Below, piece by piece: positions 17,290 through 25,779 of a stretch of 61,126 nt of DNA. The first letter of the stretch is position 1. The number at the start of each line of letters is the position of its first letter. Under the pieces are notes generated by a model. It did no database searches and was not told the origin of the DNA. It worked only from the letters and a program-made list of their open reading frames with translations. The stretch comes from Candidatus Bacteroides pullicola (GTDB lineage Bacteria; Bacteroidota; Bacteroidia; Bacteroidales; Bacteroidaceae), in NCBI GenBank assembly GCA_019115825.1, contig DXCV01000070.1, positions 1-61,126 of the forward strand, in the 5' to 3' direction. The position numbers were made by a program, and so were the translations under genes.

Positions 17290-17661
17290 CTACCCGGCTT
17301 CCGGCCCGTCGAAGAGAGGCAACAGCCATGCCGGCGCGTCAACGCCATGCTCCTTGATGCGCCCCAGGCAATTCTTTCCTTTGCGGGTCAGGGCAAAATA
17401 CATTTGTCGCTTGTCGTGCTCGCCCAACTTGCGCAAAAGCAAGCCTTTGTCCTCGACCGCGCGGATGGTCTTCGAGGCGTGCGAAGGGGTCATGCCCGTG
17501 CAAGCCGTGATGTCCCCGGCCGACACGGTGTCCCCTCCCACGCTGCACAGCACCATCGCCTCGTTGAGCGTCACGCCGTAGTTGTCCACCAACTGGGTTT
17601 CCAGCTCGGAGAGGGCCTTCATCAGGTCCCTCATCCGACAGATACATTGAATCTTTTCCAT
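17290..17661 (-). CDS. MarR-family transcriptional regulator
   Basis: The 123-residue protein has a winged helix-turn-helix: SAGDITACTGMTPSHASKTIRAVEDKGLLLRK is the recognition region (about residues 47-78), followed by the wing GEHDKRQMYFALT. It lies nine bases downstream of the multidomain sulfur-redox gene on the same strand, so it probably belongs to that operon and may regulate it. A cysteine pair near the N-terminus (IQCICRM) could sense redox or persulfide state, which is inference. Confidence 0.85.
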   Translation of the reverse strand: MEKIQCICRMRDLMKALSELETQLVDNYGVTLNEAMVLCSVGGDTVSAGDITACTGMTPSHASKTIRAVEDKGLLLRKLGEHDKRQMYFALTRKGKNCLGRIKEHGVDAPAWLLPLFDGPEAG

Positions 17662-17669
17662 GAAACGAA

Positions 17670-20126
17670 TCAGATAAACAAATTCACGTTCGCCTCGTCG
17701 GCACGGTTCATATATGTGGCCACGCCGCCGATGCTTACTTCGTCCAGCAGTTCTTCACGCTTCACGCCCATCACGTCCATGGACATCTGACAAGCGATGA
17801 ACTCCACCCCGTTGTCGAGGGCCTGCTGGCGGAGCGATTCGAGCGAATCCACCCCTTTCTGCTTCATCAGGTGGCGCATCAGTTTCGCACCGACGCCCAG
17901 CATATTCAGCTTGGAGAGCTTCAGCTTCCGCGAGTCGGACGGGAGCATCAGGCCGAACATCTTGCCGAAGAAGTCCTTCTGCACCGCAGGCTTCCGCTCC
18001 TTCTTGATGGCGTTCAGTCCCCAGAAGGTGAAGAAGATGGTCACTTTCTCACCCGTGGCCGCCGCACCGTTGGCCAGGACAAACGTGGCCAATGCCTTGT
18101 CGAGGTCATCGCTGAAAAGGATGAAAGTCTTACCTTTCCCGCCACCTGCTTGCGGCGTAGACGGTTGAGGCGGCACACCTTCCTTGGCGATACGCACCCG
18201 ATATACCCCGTTCTCTTCTGCCTTCGACAAGAAACGGTGACCGGTCGTGCGGCACCAAGCCTCCGCATCACGCGGGAATCCGGCATCGGTGGCACTCACC
18301 TCCAGACATTCGCCGGGCTGCAAGGTTTCCATGCCTTTCTTCAACTTCAAGATGGGGCCGGGACATTGCACACCGCAGGCATTGACCTTAATCACCTTTG
18401 CCACGGGCTCGTCCGTCGGGGCACAGGCACACTCCACCGGGCGTTTCGGCGCAGACGAATCCGCCTCGGGCAGACGTACCGGCGTGATGGCCGCCTTGTA
18501 GGTCTTGAGGCCGCCAATCAGGTTGCGCACTTCTTTGAAACCGTTATCCTTTAATATATTGCTGGCCAGGTAGCCGCGCAGGCCTACTCCACAATACACC
18601 CATACGGGCTTGTCACGGGGAATCTCATCCAAGTGCTCGCGCAACTCGTCGAGCGGCAGGTTGACGGCTCCGGGGATGGCGCCTAACTCAAACTCATCCG
18701 GAGTACGCACGTCCACCAAGGTCACCCGGCTCAGGTCTGCCTCCTTCAGCTCGCGCCAATAGAGGGGAGTCATCTTCCCGCTCAGGATATTGCCTGCCAC
18801 GTAGCCCGCGATAGCCACCGGGTCTTTGGCCGACGAGAAAGGCGGCGCGTAAGCGTGCTCCAGCCGGGTCAAATCGGCCACCGTGCCTCCTTGCTTGATG
18901 ACCAGGGCAAACTCGTCAATCCGCTTGTCCACCCCGTCGCAACCCACAATCTGCGCACCGTAGAGCCGTCCGTCCTTGGGAGAGAACGTAACCTTGACGG
19001 CCATCTGCAAGGCGCCTGGATAATAGCCGGCATGAGAGGCCGAGTGCGTGGTGGACGAGAGGTAGTCGATACCCATCTGCTTCAGCCGTTTGGCGGGAAG
19101 TCCGGTGGAGGCCACCGTCAAGTCGAACACCTTGGCGATGGATGTGCCGATGGAGCCTTCATACGTCTCCCGGTTGCCGAAGACCAGATTGTCCGCCACA
19201 ATGCGTGCCTGGCGGTTGGCCGGGCCTGCCAGGAAGTTAAGCCACGGTTTGCCCGTGAGGGGGTGCGGAAATTCGATGGCATCGCCCACAGCATAGACGT
19301 CCTTGTCCGAAGTCTGAAGGTATTCATTGACATAGATGCCCTTCATCTCGCCTAGCTTCAACCCGGCTTCCGAAGCCAGCCGCGTCTCGGCACGCACACC
19401 GATGGAGAGAATCACCATGTCCACTTGCAGGCGAATGCCCGACTTGAACGACACATCCAGCCCGTCGGCCGTCCGCTCGAAACCTTCCACGGCCTGCTCC
19501 AGATAGAGCTTCACGCCCTTCTGCTGCAAGTGTTCGTGCACCAGTGAGGCCATGGAATAGTCGATGGGACCCATCACCTGATTGGCCATCTCCACCACCG
19601 ACACTTCCACACCGGCATGTACCAGATTCTCCGCCATCTCCAGGCCGATAAAGCCTCCACCCACAATCACAGCACGCTTCACCGGCTTCTCGCCCAGGTA
19701 TTGCTTGATGCGGTCGGTGTCGCTGACGTTGCGCAGGGTGAAGATGCCTTCCGAGTCGATGCCCTTCAACGGGGGACGCACAGGCGAGGCACCCGGCGAG
19801 AGCAGCAGCTTGTCGTAACTCTCCCGGTACGTCTGCCCGTCGGCAGTACGCACGGCCACTTCCTTGCGCTTCAAGTCGATGGCGGTCACTTCGGAGAACG
19901 TGCGCACATCGATGTTGAAACGCTTGCCGAAAGCCTCAGGCGTCTGCACGAAGAGCCGGTCGCGCTCCTCGATGACACCCCCTATATAATAAGGTAAGCC
20001 ACAGTTGGCATACGAAATGTACGCGCCTTTCTCGAACAGGATGATTTCAGCCTTCTCTGTATTCCGACGGATACGCGCCGCCGCCGTGGCTCCTCCGGCC
20101 ACGCCTCCTACGATAATGATTTTCAT
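17670..20126 (-). CDS. CoA-disulfide-reductase-like flavoprotein fused to rhodanese, TusA and DsrE domains
   Basis: An 818-residue protein with four sulfur modules. Residues 1-445 are an FAD/NAD(P)H disulfide reductase with the GGVAGGATAAARIRR dinucleotide fold and single redox Cys42 in ISYANCGLP. About 455-550 is a rhodanese domain with catalytic Cys in VWVYCGVGLRGY. About 575-650 is a TusA/SirA-like domain with the CPGP motif. About 665-818 is a DsrE/DsrF-like domain with AAATGEKVTIFFTFWGLNA. Such fusions handle persulfides or polysulfides, passing sulfane sulfur between Cys residues. Start 20126 begins at the Rossmann strand. The MarR gene follows after nine bases. Confidence 0.9.
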   Translation of the reverse strand: MKIIIVGGVAGGATAAARIRRNTEKAEIILFEKGAYISYANCGLPYYIGGVIEERDRLFVQTPEAFGKRFNIDVRTFSEVTAIDLKRKEVAVRTADGQTYRESYDKLLLSPGASPVRPPLKGIDSEGIFTLRNVSDTDRIKQYLGEKPVKRAVIVGGGFIGLEMAENLVHAGVEVSVVEMANQVMGPIDYSMASLVHEHLQQKGVKLYLEQAVEGFERTADGLDVSFKSGIRLQVDMVILSIGVRAETRLASEAGLKLGEMKGIYVNEYLQTSDKDVYAVGDAIEFPHPLTGKPWLNFLAGPANRQARIVADNLVFGNRETYEGSIGTSIAKVFDLTVASTGLPAKRLKQMGIDYLSSTTHSASHAGYYPGALQMAVKVTFSPKDGRLYGAQIVGCDGVDKRIDEFALVIKQGGTVADLTRLEHAYAPPFSSAKDPVAIAGYVAGNILSGKMTPLYWRELKEADLSRVTLVDVRTPDEFELGAIPGAVNLPLDELREHLDEIPRDKPVWVYCGVGLRGYLASNILKDNGFKEVRNLIGGLKTYKAAITPVRLPEADSSAPKRPVECACAPTDEPVAKVIKVNACGVQCPGPILKLKKGMETLQPGECLEVSATDAGFPRDAEAWCRTTGHRFLSKAEENGVYRVRIAKEGVPPQPSTPQAGGGKGKTFILFSDDLDKALATFVLANGAAATGEKVTIFFTFWGLNAIKKERKPAVQKDFFGKMFGLMLPSDSRKLKLSKLNMLGVGAKLMRHLMKQKGVDSLESLRQQALDNGVEFIACQMSMDVMGVKREELLDEVSIGGVATYMNRADEANVNLFI

Positions 20127-20159
20127 ACGGGTATCTCCTTTCTTTTGCATTATTATTTT

Positions 20160-20219
20160 CCATTAGAAACTTTTGCAAAAGTATATAATCAAATCCAATT
20201 AGAAAAGTTTCCAATAGAA
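20160..20219 (-). promoter_or_regulatory. Putative promoter/operator of the sulfur-redox operon
   Basis: Three copies of a CCAWTAGAAA-like motif start at 20160, 20195 and 20211 (the middle one has an extra A). They surround a minus-strand -7 element TACTTTTG (20183-20176) set inside the palindrome CTTTTGCAAAAG (20170-20181). This is a plausible binding region for the MarR protein of the operon; I see no -33 at ideal spacing. Confidence 0.4.
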
Positions 20220-20276
20220 AATAATCACAGTCTTAACAATTATTGGGAAGTAGGCCGTCTCATGTTCCGCGGACTT

Positions 20277-20366
20277 GAAACAAGGTGTTTCGCATATCTG
20301 GAACAACGTGTTTCGCGTACCCGAAACCAAGTGTTTCACGCCTCCGAAACAAATTTCGCGGAAAAT
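20277..20366. repeat. Intergenic tandem array, 23 nt x 3-4
   Basis: Units start at 20277, 20300 and 20323 (23 nt each) with a degenerate fourth at 20346. Each contains a dyad of the form GAAAC-n5-GTTTC; unit 2 has GGAAC/GTTTC, which still pairs through G-U. It lies in the divergent spacer between the sulfur-redox operon and the DUF3810 gene. Confidence 0.9.
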
Positions 20367-20431
20367 CCGGCAAACTGTTCCGCAACTCATCTTTTTCCAC
20401 TATTTTTGGACGGCAAAATTGGAAAAGACCT

Positions 20432-21499
20432 ATGTTTCAGAAAAAGAGAAGATACCCTACCGGACGCCTCGTGCGCCTCTCCCTGTTGGTCCTCCTGCTG
20501 GTGGCCGTCATCCTGCTGCAAGTCGTCCCGGGCTGGGGCGATGTCTACGCGCAACGCATCTACCCGATTGTCGGCGAGCTGTTGTCCGACCTCTCCGGCC
20601 CGGTGCCCTTTGCCGTGGGCGACCTGTTCATTGCCCTCAGCCTCGTGGGCGTGGTGGCATGGCCGTTCTACGTGCGGTTTTATAAGAAAAGGAAATGGCG
20701 CAGGGGATTGGCAGGCTCTGCCGAATACCTGATGTGGGTCTACGTGTGGTTCTACCTGGCCTGGGGACTGAACTACGCCCAATCCGACTTCTACCAACGG
20801 ACGGGCATCGCCCCGGCGGAATATACCGAGGCCGACTTCCGGGACTTCGCCCGCCGCTACGTGGAGCAACTGAACAAAGCCTACACGCCCCACACCGCCG
20901 TCAATCCCGACGTGCTGCGCCGCGAGGTGGTGGTCACCTACCGGCACCTGGCTCCCGACCTGGGCATCCACCCGCCCTTCGACGACCGCCCGCAGGCCAA
21001 GACGATGCTCTTCTCGCCCCTCGCCTCAATGGTAGGTGTCAAGGGCAGCATGGGGCCATTCTTCTGCGAGTTCACCATCAACGGCGATGTGCCCCCGGCC
21101 GAATATCCCGCCACCTACGCCCACGAACTGGCCCACCTGCTGGGCATCGCCAACGAGGGCGAAGCCAACTTCTACGCCTACCAAGTCTGCACGCGCTCCG
21201 GCATCCAGGCCATCCGCTTCAGTGGCCTGATGTCTATCCTGCCCCACGTGCTGAACAATGCCTACCGCCTGCTGTCCGCCGAAGCCTATGACGCCCTCTG
21301 CCGCGACATCCGCCCCGAGGTGCTCCGTCTGGCCCGTGAAAGCCAGGACTATTGGCAGGGGAAGTACAACCGCCTCATCGGCGACGCACAGAGCAAGCTC
21401 TACGAACTCTACCTGCGCGGCAACCGCGTGGAAGGCGGACGAAAGAGCTATTCGCAGGTCATCGGGCTGCTCATCGCATACGAGAAGAGCACGAAATAG
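20432..21499 (+). CDS. DUF3810-family membrane protein with HExxH metallopeptidase motif
   Basis: A 355-residue protein with two predicted membrane segments near the N-terminus (about residues 12-30 and 55-80). The remaining domain contains HELAHLLGIANEGEANFYAY (about residues 232-251), an HExxH zinc motif followed by a Glu that could be the third ligand. It resembles the Bacteroidetes DUF3810 family, whose function is unknown; a membrane-anchored zinc peptidase is an inference. Start 20432 is preferred because the longer open frame runs back through the tandem repeats. TATTTTTG at 20401-20408 is a possible -7 element. It converges on the TPR regulator gene with a 7-bp gap. Confidence 0.8.
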   Translation: MFQKKRRYPTGRLVRLSLLVLLLVAVILLQVVPGWGDVYAQRIYPIVGELLSDLSGPVPFAVGDLFIALSLVGVVAWPFYVRFYKKRKWRRGLAGSAEYLMWVYVWFYLAWGLNYAQSDFYQRTGIAPAEYTEADFRDFARRYVEQLNKAYTPHTAVNPDVLRREVVVTYRHLAPDLGIHPPFDDRPQAKTMLFSPLASMVGVKGSMGPFFCEFTINGDVPPAEYPATYAHELAHLLGIANEGEANFYAYQVCTRSGIQAIRFSGLMSILPHVLNNAYRLLSAEAYDALCRDIRPEVLRLARESQDYWQGKYNRLIGDAQSKLYELYLRGNRVEGGRKSYSQVIGLLIAYEKSTK

Positions 21500-21506
21500 A
21501 GTAAGC

Positions 21507-23201
21507 TCAGAACCTCCCCAACCACTCGTCCAGCGATTCGCCCTCCGCAAAGACGCAGCCGGGGGACTGGAGCAAGCGTTTCTTAATGCGGGACTTCTGC
21601 TGGGAGACGGAGGAAGGAGCCACGGCCATCAGTATGCCTATCTGCGACACCGTGAAGCCCAGCTTGATGAGGATGCAATAGCGGATATAGACCTCCGACA
21701 ACTGGGGGCAATACTCGTGCAGGCGGACGGTGAAGTCGTTGTACACGCGGTCGGTCACCGCCTTCAGTTTCTCCCAGTCTTCTTCACCCAGGAACTTAGG
21801 CTCCTTGCGCAGACGTTGCATCAGCTCTGTGTCGTTGGTCAGGGCGTGGCTCAGTTCCTGTTCGCGCGCCTCCATCTCCGAGAGGCGGCCGGAGACTTCC
21901 TCGGCGTGTGCTTTCTCTTCCTCCAAGTGGGTTTGCAGGGTGTCGATGGCCTGGTCTTTCTCGTGCAACTGTTGCTCACGGCGGCGCAGGCGGTCACGGT
22001 AGGCCTTGCGGCTGAAGACAATGACAAGCAGCAGGGCCACGGCCACGGCGACGCCTATCAGGATGCTGTTGTCCCGCTCCTGGCTGACACGGGCATGGGC
22101 TTCGGAGAGTTGCTCGTTATCGTATTTCTCCTTGACTTCCGCCACTTGGACAGACGTCTGCTGCCGGGCGGCCGCCGGTTGGTAATAGAAGAGGGAGTCG
22201 GCTGCCCAGGCGGCAAGGTCGGGACGCTTCTTTGCCTGGTAGTATTGGAAGAGCATCTCGTAGACGTGGTAGCGGATGTTGTTTTGACGGGCAGGCAGGG
22301 CAAGGGCCTGGTCGATGTAGACTTGCGCCGAATCGGGACGGTCCAGTTGGAGGAAGACGGTAATCAGGGAAAACAGCGTGGCGCCTTTCTGGTCGGGAAA
22401 CGTGCGGAATGCGAAATCTTTTGTCTCTTGCAGCAGGGGCAGGGCCTCGTGGGGATGCTGACGGGTTGAATATAGCCCGGCGAGTTCGTATTTGGCAGCC
22501 ATCTCGTTTAACTCATCCCCTGCCTCACGCGCCAGCTCAGCCGCCTTGCGGTAGTGGGCGACGCCTTCCTGCCAACGGTCGTACAGGGAATCGCCGGGCT
22601 GGGCACTCATATACAGGCGACCCAAGTTGGCATGGCAGGAGGACAACCGGGAAGCGTCGCCCAACTGCTCGGCCAGACGCATGGCATTCCCGTAGGCTTC
22701 CGCCGCCTCCGAACGCAGATCGGTGCGCAGGTAATACAATTCGCCCAACCTCATCCAGCACAGCAGCACTTGCACCGAGTCGCCCGCTTGACGGGAGAGG
22801 CGGAGTGCCTTTTGGTAGGCCAACAAGGCGTCGGCGGCATTGTCTCTCCGCTCCAAGCCCATACCGTGCAGCAGGAGGGCGCGAACCCGTTCGCGGAGCG
22901 TGCCGTGCTTTTCCAAGTAATCGACCAGGGGTGCCGTGACGGAGTCAGGCGCAATTTGCTGGGTTTCGACAGCGGTCAGCCACTCACGCACCAGACGGCG
23001 CACCACCCGTTCGTGCTCATCGGCATCGGGTGCGGCCTGTTCGAAGGAGTCCAGCCGGGCGAAGTCTGTTTGACTGTCCGTGGAAGTTGATGAAAGAATG
23101 TCGAGCAAGGCTTCGCGACGGGCCTGGCTGCCGCCTCCGCACGAAGCGGCCAGCAGGCAGGCAGTCAGCCCGAATAATAATAGGTAGAATATCTTTCGCA
23201 T
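21507..23201 (-). CDS. TPR lipoprotein with membrane segment, coiled coil and C-terminal HTH
   Basis: A 564-residue protein. A signal peptide with lipobox LAASC (about residues 17-21) is followed by TPR-like helical repeats (about 60-340), a membrane segment (SILIGVAVAVALLLVIVF, about 375-393), a Glu-rich coiled coil (about 395-455), and a LuxR-like helix-turn-helix (SEVYIRYCILIKLGFTVSQIG onward). This layout is common among Bacteroidales membrane-bound regulators. The lipobox plus a second membrane span is odd and could mean the Cys is not lipidated. The first 37 bases overlap the end of a truncated receptor gene, suggesting the neighbour lost sequence. Confidence 0.78.
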   Translation of the reverse strand: MRKIFYLLLFGLTACLLAASCGGGSQARREALLDILSSTSTDSQTDFARLDSFEQAAPDADEHERVVRRLVREWLTAVETQQIAPDSVTAPLVDYLEKHGTLRERVRALLLHGMGLERRDNAADALLAYQKALRLSRQAGDSVQVLLCWMRLGELYYLRTDLRSEAAEAYGNAMRLAEQLGDASRLSSCHANLGRLYMSAQPGDSLYDRWQEGVAHYRKAAELAREAGDELNEMAAKYELAGLYSTRQHPHEALPLLQETKDFAFRTFPDQKGATLFSLITVFLQLDRPDSAQVYIDQALALPARQNNIRYHVYEMLFQYYQAKKRPDLAAWAADSLFYYQPAAARQQTSVQVAEVKEKYDNEQLSEAHARVSQERDNSILIGVAVAVALLLVIVFSRKAYRDRLRRREQQLHEKDQAIDTLQTHLEEEKAHAEEVSGRLSEMEAREQELSHALTNDTELMQRLRKEPKFLGEEDWEKLKAVTDRVYNDFTVRLHEYCPQLSEVYIRYCILIKLGFTVSQIGILMAVAPSSVSQQKSRIKKRLLQSPGCVFAEGESLDEWLGRF

Positions 23202-24877
23202 CCGAATCGCTGTTTAGGATTGCCGCTCTCGTAGGTATAGCGGTTGATGTAGGTGATGTTGCTGCGCAGCATCCAGTAAGCGGGGCGATAGATGCTTCCG
23301 CTGTAGTTGAGCGACAGTTGCACCTTGCCTATGGGCATGGAGACAGCGAGCGTGGGGAAGACATTGTCGTAAGTGCGGCTCTGCTCGTCCATGTAGACAC
23401 CGCCCTCGTAGTAGTCGGACGTGATATGTTCATAGCGCACACCGGCTTGGGCTTGTACAGGACCGAACGCACGGCTGTACTCCAAGAAAGCAGAGGCGGC
23501 ATTCTCCTTGATGTTGCTGTTGTCATCGGCTAGGATGCCTTGATCGTTGCGATAGACAGTCTCGTGGTTGGTATAGGTGTATTCGCCGCCGAAGGAGAGG
23601 TTGCCTTGCCACAAGGGGCGGCTGACAATGAGCTTGGCGGCGTAGAGGGTGTTGCCGTCACGGTTGTAGGTGGTGACGTTCTGCTGCTGTGTTCCTTCGT
23701 CAGTGGTGGTATATCGCTCCAGCATATCCTGCAAGGTCTTTTGGTATGACCACAATCCATCGGCGTTGAAGTCGATATTCCAGTCGCCCGCCTGCCCGTT
23801 ATAGTAGACATTGAGGGAGTGGCTGGTCTCGGGAAGGCTTTGCCATCCTTGCCCGGTGTTGTCCTCGTAGGGCGTGCCGTCTTGCGTCACCCGGGTCGTC
23901 ATGTCGATGTCCCAGAGACTCTTGGGCTGGCGGTCGTAGTCGCAGCGTGCCCCTATGGAGTGATTCTCATTGAACTGGTAGTTGAGGGAGAGCATGGCGG
24001 AGAGGCTCTGTTGTTTGCCTCCGTTGAGCAGGTAGCTCTCCTGCCGCCACGTCTTGTCGAGGAAGGTCTCTTGGATGATGGACTTATTGTCCTCCCGCTC
24101 TATCTTCGAGCCAAAGAGCATGGCGCCCAAGTCGAAACCTCCCTTGCGGTAGTTCACGTTCAGTTGGTCCAGCACGTTCCAGCCGTATTGGTACTGCGTA
24201 ACAAAGCGCTCGTTCACGCCGAAGCCTTCGCCCTGCGGCTTCTTGGTGTAAATGCGCACCACGGCCTTCACCTCGGCGTCATACCGTGCACCGGGATTGC
24301 GCACCACCTCCACGCGCCGGATGTTCTCGCTCTCCAGCTGGTCCAGTTCCGAGGCATCGCGCATCTTGCGGCCGTTGATGTAGATTTCCGCCGCGCCCGA
24401 GCCGAAGACATTGACCGCGCCATCGTCCGCCGACACGCCGGGCAGCTTGTTCAGCAGGTCGTTGCCCGTGCCCGCCTTCTCCAGGATGCTGCCTTGCACG
24501 GTGGTGACCTGCGCATCGCCCTTCAGCCTCACCTTGGGGAGGTCGGCCTTCACCACCACTTCGCCCAGCATCCGCGCATCGGGCTGCAGTTGCAGCGTAC
24601 CGAGGTCCTGCCCCGTACATTCTTTATACAGGGTGGCATAGCCGATGGAGGAGATGCGGATGACCCGCCGGTCGCACGAGGCGTTCAGCCGGAAGGTGCC
24701 ATCGTCCGCGCTGACGCAGCCCGCCACGAAAGCGGAGTCCGGCAGGGAGAGCAGCACGATGTTGGCGTACGGCAAGGGTTGGTTGTTCTCGTCCTGGAGT
24801 TTTCCCGTCAGGGTCTGCGCCTGTGTGGCGAGCGTGGCCAGCAGGCAGGCGCAAAGGAATGCAATCCGTCTATTCAT
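23165..24877 (-). pseudogene. Outer-membrane beta-barrel (TonB-receptor-like) protein, C-terminally truncated
   Basis: The 570-residue product has a signal peptide (MNRRIAFLCACLLATLATQAQ), a carboxypeptidase-regulatory-like domain (about 22-105), a plug (about 115-215, with LLNKLPGVSADDGAVNVFGSG) and part of an outer-membrane barrel. Family members usually run to about 750-800 residues. Here the barrel stops after YINRYTYESGNP, and a short unrelated tail (KQRFGCERYSTYYYSG) runs into the start of the TPR regulator gene. A deletion removing the last barrel strands, and the intergenic region, explains this best. The protein lacks the terminal strand recognised by the BAM machinery. TAAATTTG at 24960-24953 is a likely -7 element. 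Confidence 0.7.
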
Positions 24878-25075
24878 ATCTGTAGTCATTAAAGTTATCA
24901 TTTCCATGCTTGCGTTAGACGAACCAAGTCGCCCTATGGTTGCACGACGGGGCAAATTTAGTGCATTCCGCCGATGCAGACTTGCTATACAGCTATACAG
25001 CGGGATGGATATAAATGACTATAATACAATAGAATAGATATAAACAAACGGACGGATGGCTATACAAACGGATGT

Positions 25076-25471
25076 TTACTTCACCTCAATCCACTCCAAC
25101 CACTTGTCCAGCATCGTGCGACCTGTGATTTGCTTGCGCTGTCCCCGGCTGTACTCGGGGATGAAGCGCACTTTGACGTCCGTTATCATCTCCGGGGTCA
25201 GCTCCTCGGGCGTGTCGGTGCCCGTGCCTTGGGTTTGACACGTGAGGTAGAACGTGCCCACCCCCTTCAGCTTCACCGAACGGCCCGATGCCATCAGCTG
25301 GCCCAGTACGTCGCCCAGTTCCACCAGCACGGCGTAGGTGTCCGCGCGGCTCACGGTGGAGCGGGCGGCGAGTTCGTCGGCCACATCGTCTATCGTGGCG
25401 GGCTTGTCCAGGTTCACGGCCACAGCGTGCCACTTGCCATCACTCAGTTTACGTTTCTTGAAAAATGCCAT
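25076..25471 (-). CDS. HU/IHF-like DNA-binding protein (HU-HIG type)
   Basis: A 131-residue basic protein starting MAFFKKRKLSDGKWHAVAV. It matches the Bacteroidales HU-related family, which has an extra N-terminal strand, then a VADELAARSTVSRADTYAVLVEL helix pair and SGRSVKLKGVGTFYLT, the equivalent of the HU saddle. Such proteins bend or coat DNA, and many copies occur per genome. Start 25471 fits the family N-terminus. The leader carries a palindromic tandem array, and the promoter overlaps a repeated dyad, so it may be autoregulated. The 200-bp spacer to the receptor gene downstream shows only short AT-rich repeats (GATATAAA, CTATACAG). Confidence 0.82.
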   Translation of the reverse strand: MAFFKKRKLSDGKWHAVAVNLDKPATIDDVADELAARSTVSRADTYAVLVELGDVLGQLMASGRSVKLKGVGTFYLTCQTQGTGTDTPEELTPEMITDVKVRFIPEYSRGQRKQITGRTMLDKWLEWIEVK

Positions 25472-25548
25472 TTTATGCCTCCTTTCTGATTGTTTTGTAG
25501 TAAATAAATACTGTCTTGACAGCGACATTGCCCTGCCTCGTCCGTACC

Positions 25549-25627
25549 AAGGGATAAAAAAGGTGGCACCTTTAATATAAAGAGGTGGCACCTTTTTAGG
25601 AAAGAGGTAGCACCTTTTTTATCCCTT
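25549..25627. repeat. Tandem array, 22 nt x 3, symmetric end to end (GGTGGCACC family)
   Basis: Three GGTGGCACC-type dyads recur at 22-nt spacing. The outer edges are perfect inverted copies: AAGGGATAAAAAAGGTG at 25549-25565 and its complement at 25611-25627. The array begins about where the HU-like gene's transcript should start, so its 5' leader could fold into one long or three short hairpins. Confidence 0.93.
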
Positions 25628-25630
25628 GTG

Positions 25631-25660
25631 CAAAGATACGAAGCTTTTTGCACTCGGCAA
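25631..25660 (-). promoter_or_regulatory. Promoter of the HU-like gene
   Basis: On the minus strand TATCTTTG lies at 25638-25631 and TTG at 25660-25658, 19 bases apart. The -33 element falls inside the dyad at 25648-25666. Confidence 0.75.
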
Positions 25661-25698
25661 GTGCAATTCTATGTAAATTTTGCACTCGGCAAGTGCAA
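25648..25698. promoter_or_regulatory. Two identical 19-bp dyads, probable operator
   Basis: TTGCACTCGGCAAGTGCAA occurs at 25648-25666 and again at 25680-25698, spaced 32 bp (about three helical turns). Each has 7-bp arms around a 5-bp centre. The proximal copy covers the -33 element of the HU-like gene, which suits a repressor; binding by a homodimeric regulator is inferred. Confidence 0.65.
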
Positions 25699-25708
25699 AT
25701 ACAACAAA

Positions 25709-25743
25709 ACATCCCTTGCCGGTGTGCGACCGACAAGGGATGT
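25709..25743 (-). terminator. Terminator of the hydrolase gene
   Basis: ACATCCCTTG (25709-25718) and CAAGGGATGT (25734-25743) form a 10-bp stem extended by CCGGT/ACCG. On the minus strand it is followed by TTTTGTTGT. It ends the transcript of the hydrolase at 25780-26856 just before the HU-like gene's operator. Confidence 0.75.
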
Positions 25744-25779
25744 CTCCTTTCTACCTATATAATATAATGTTGCCCCGCC

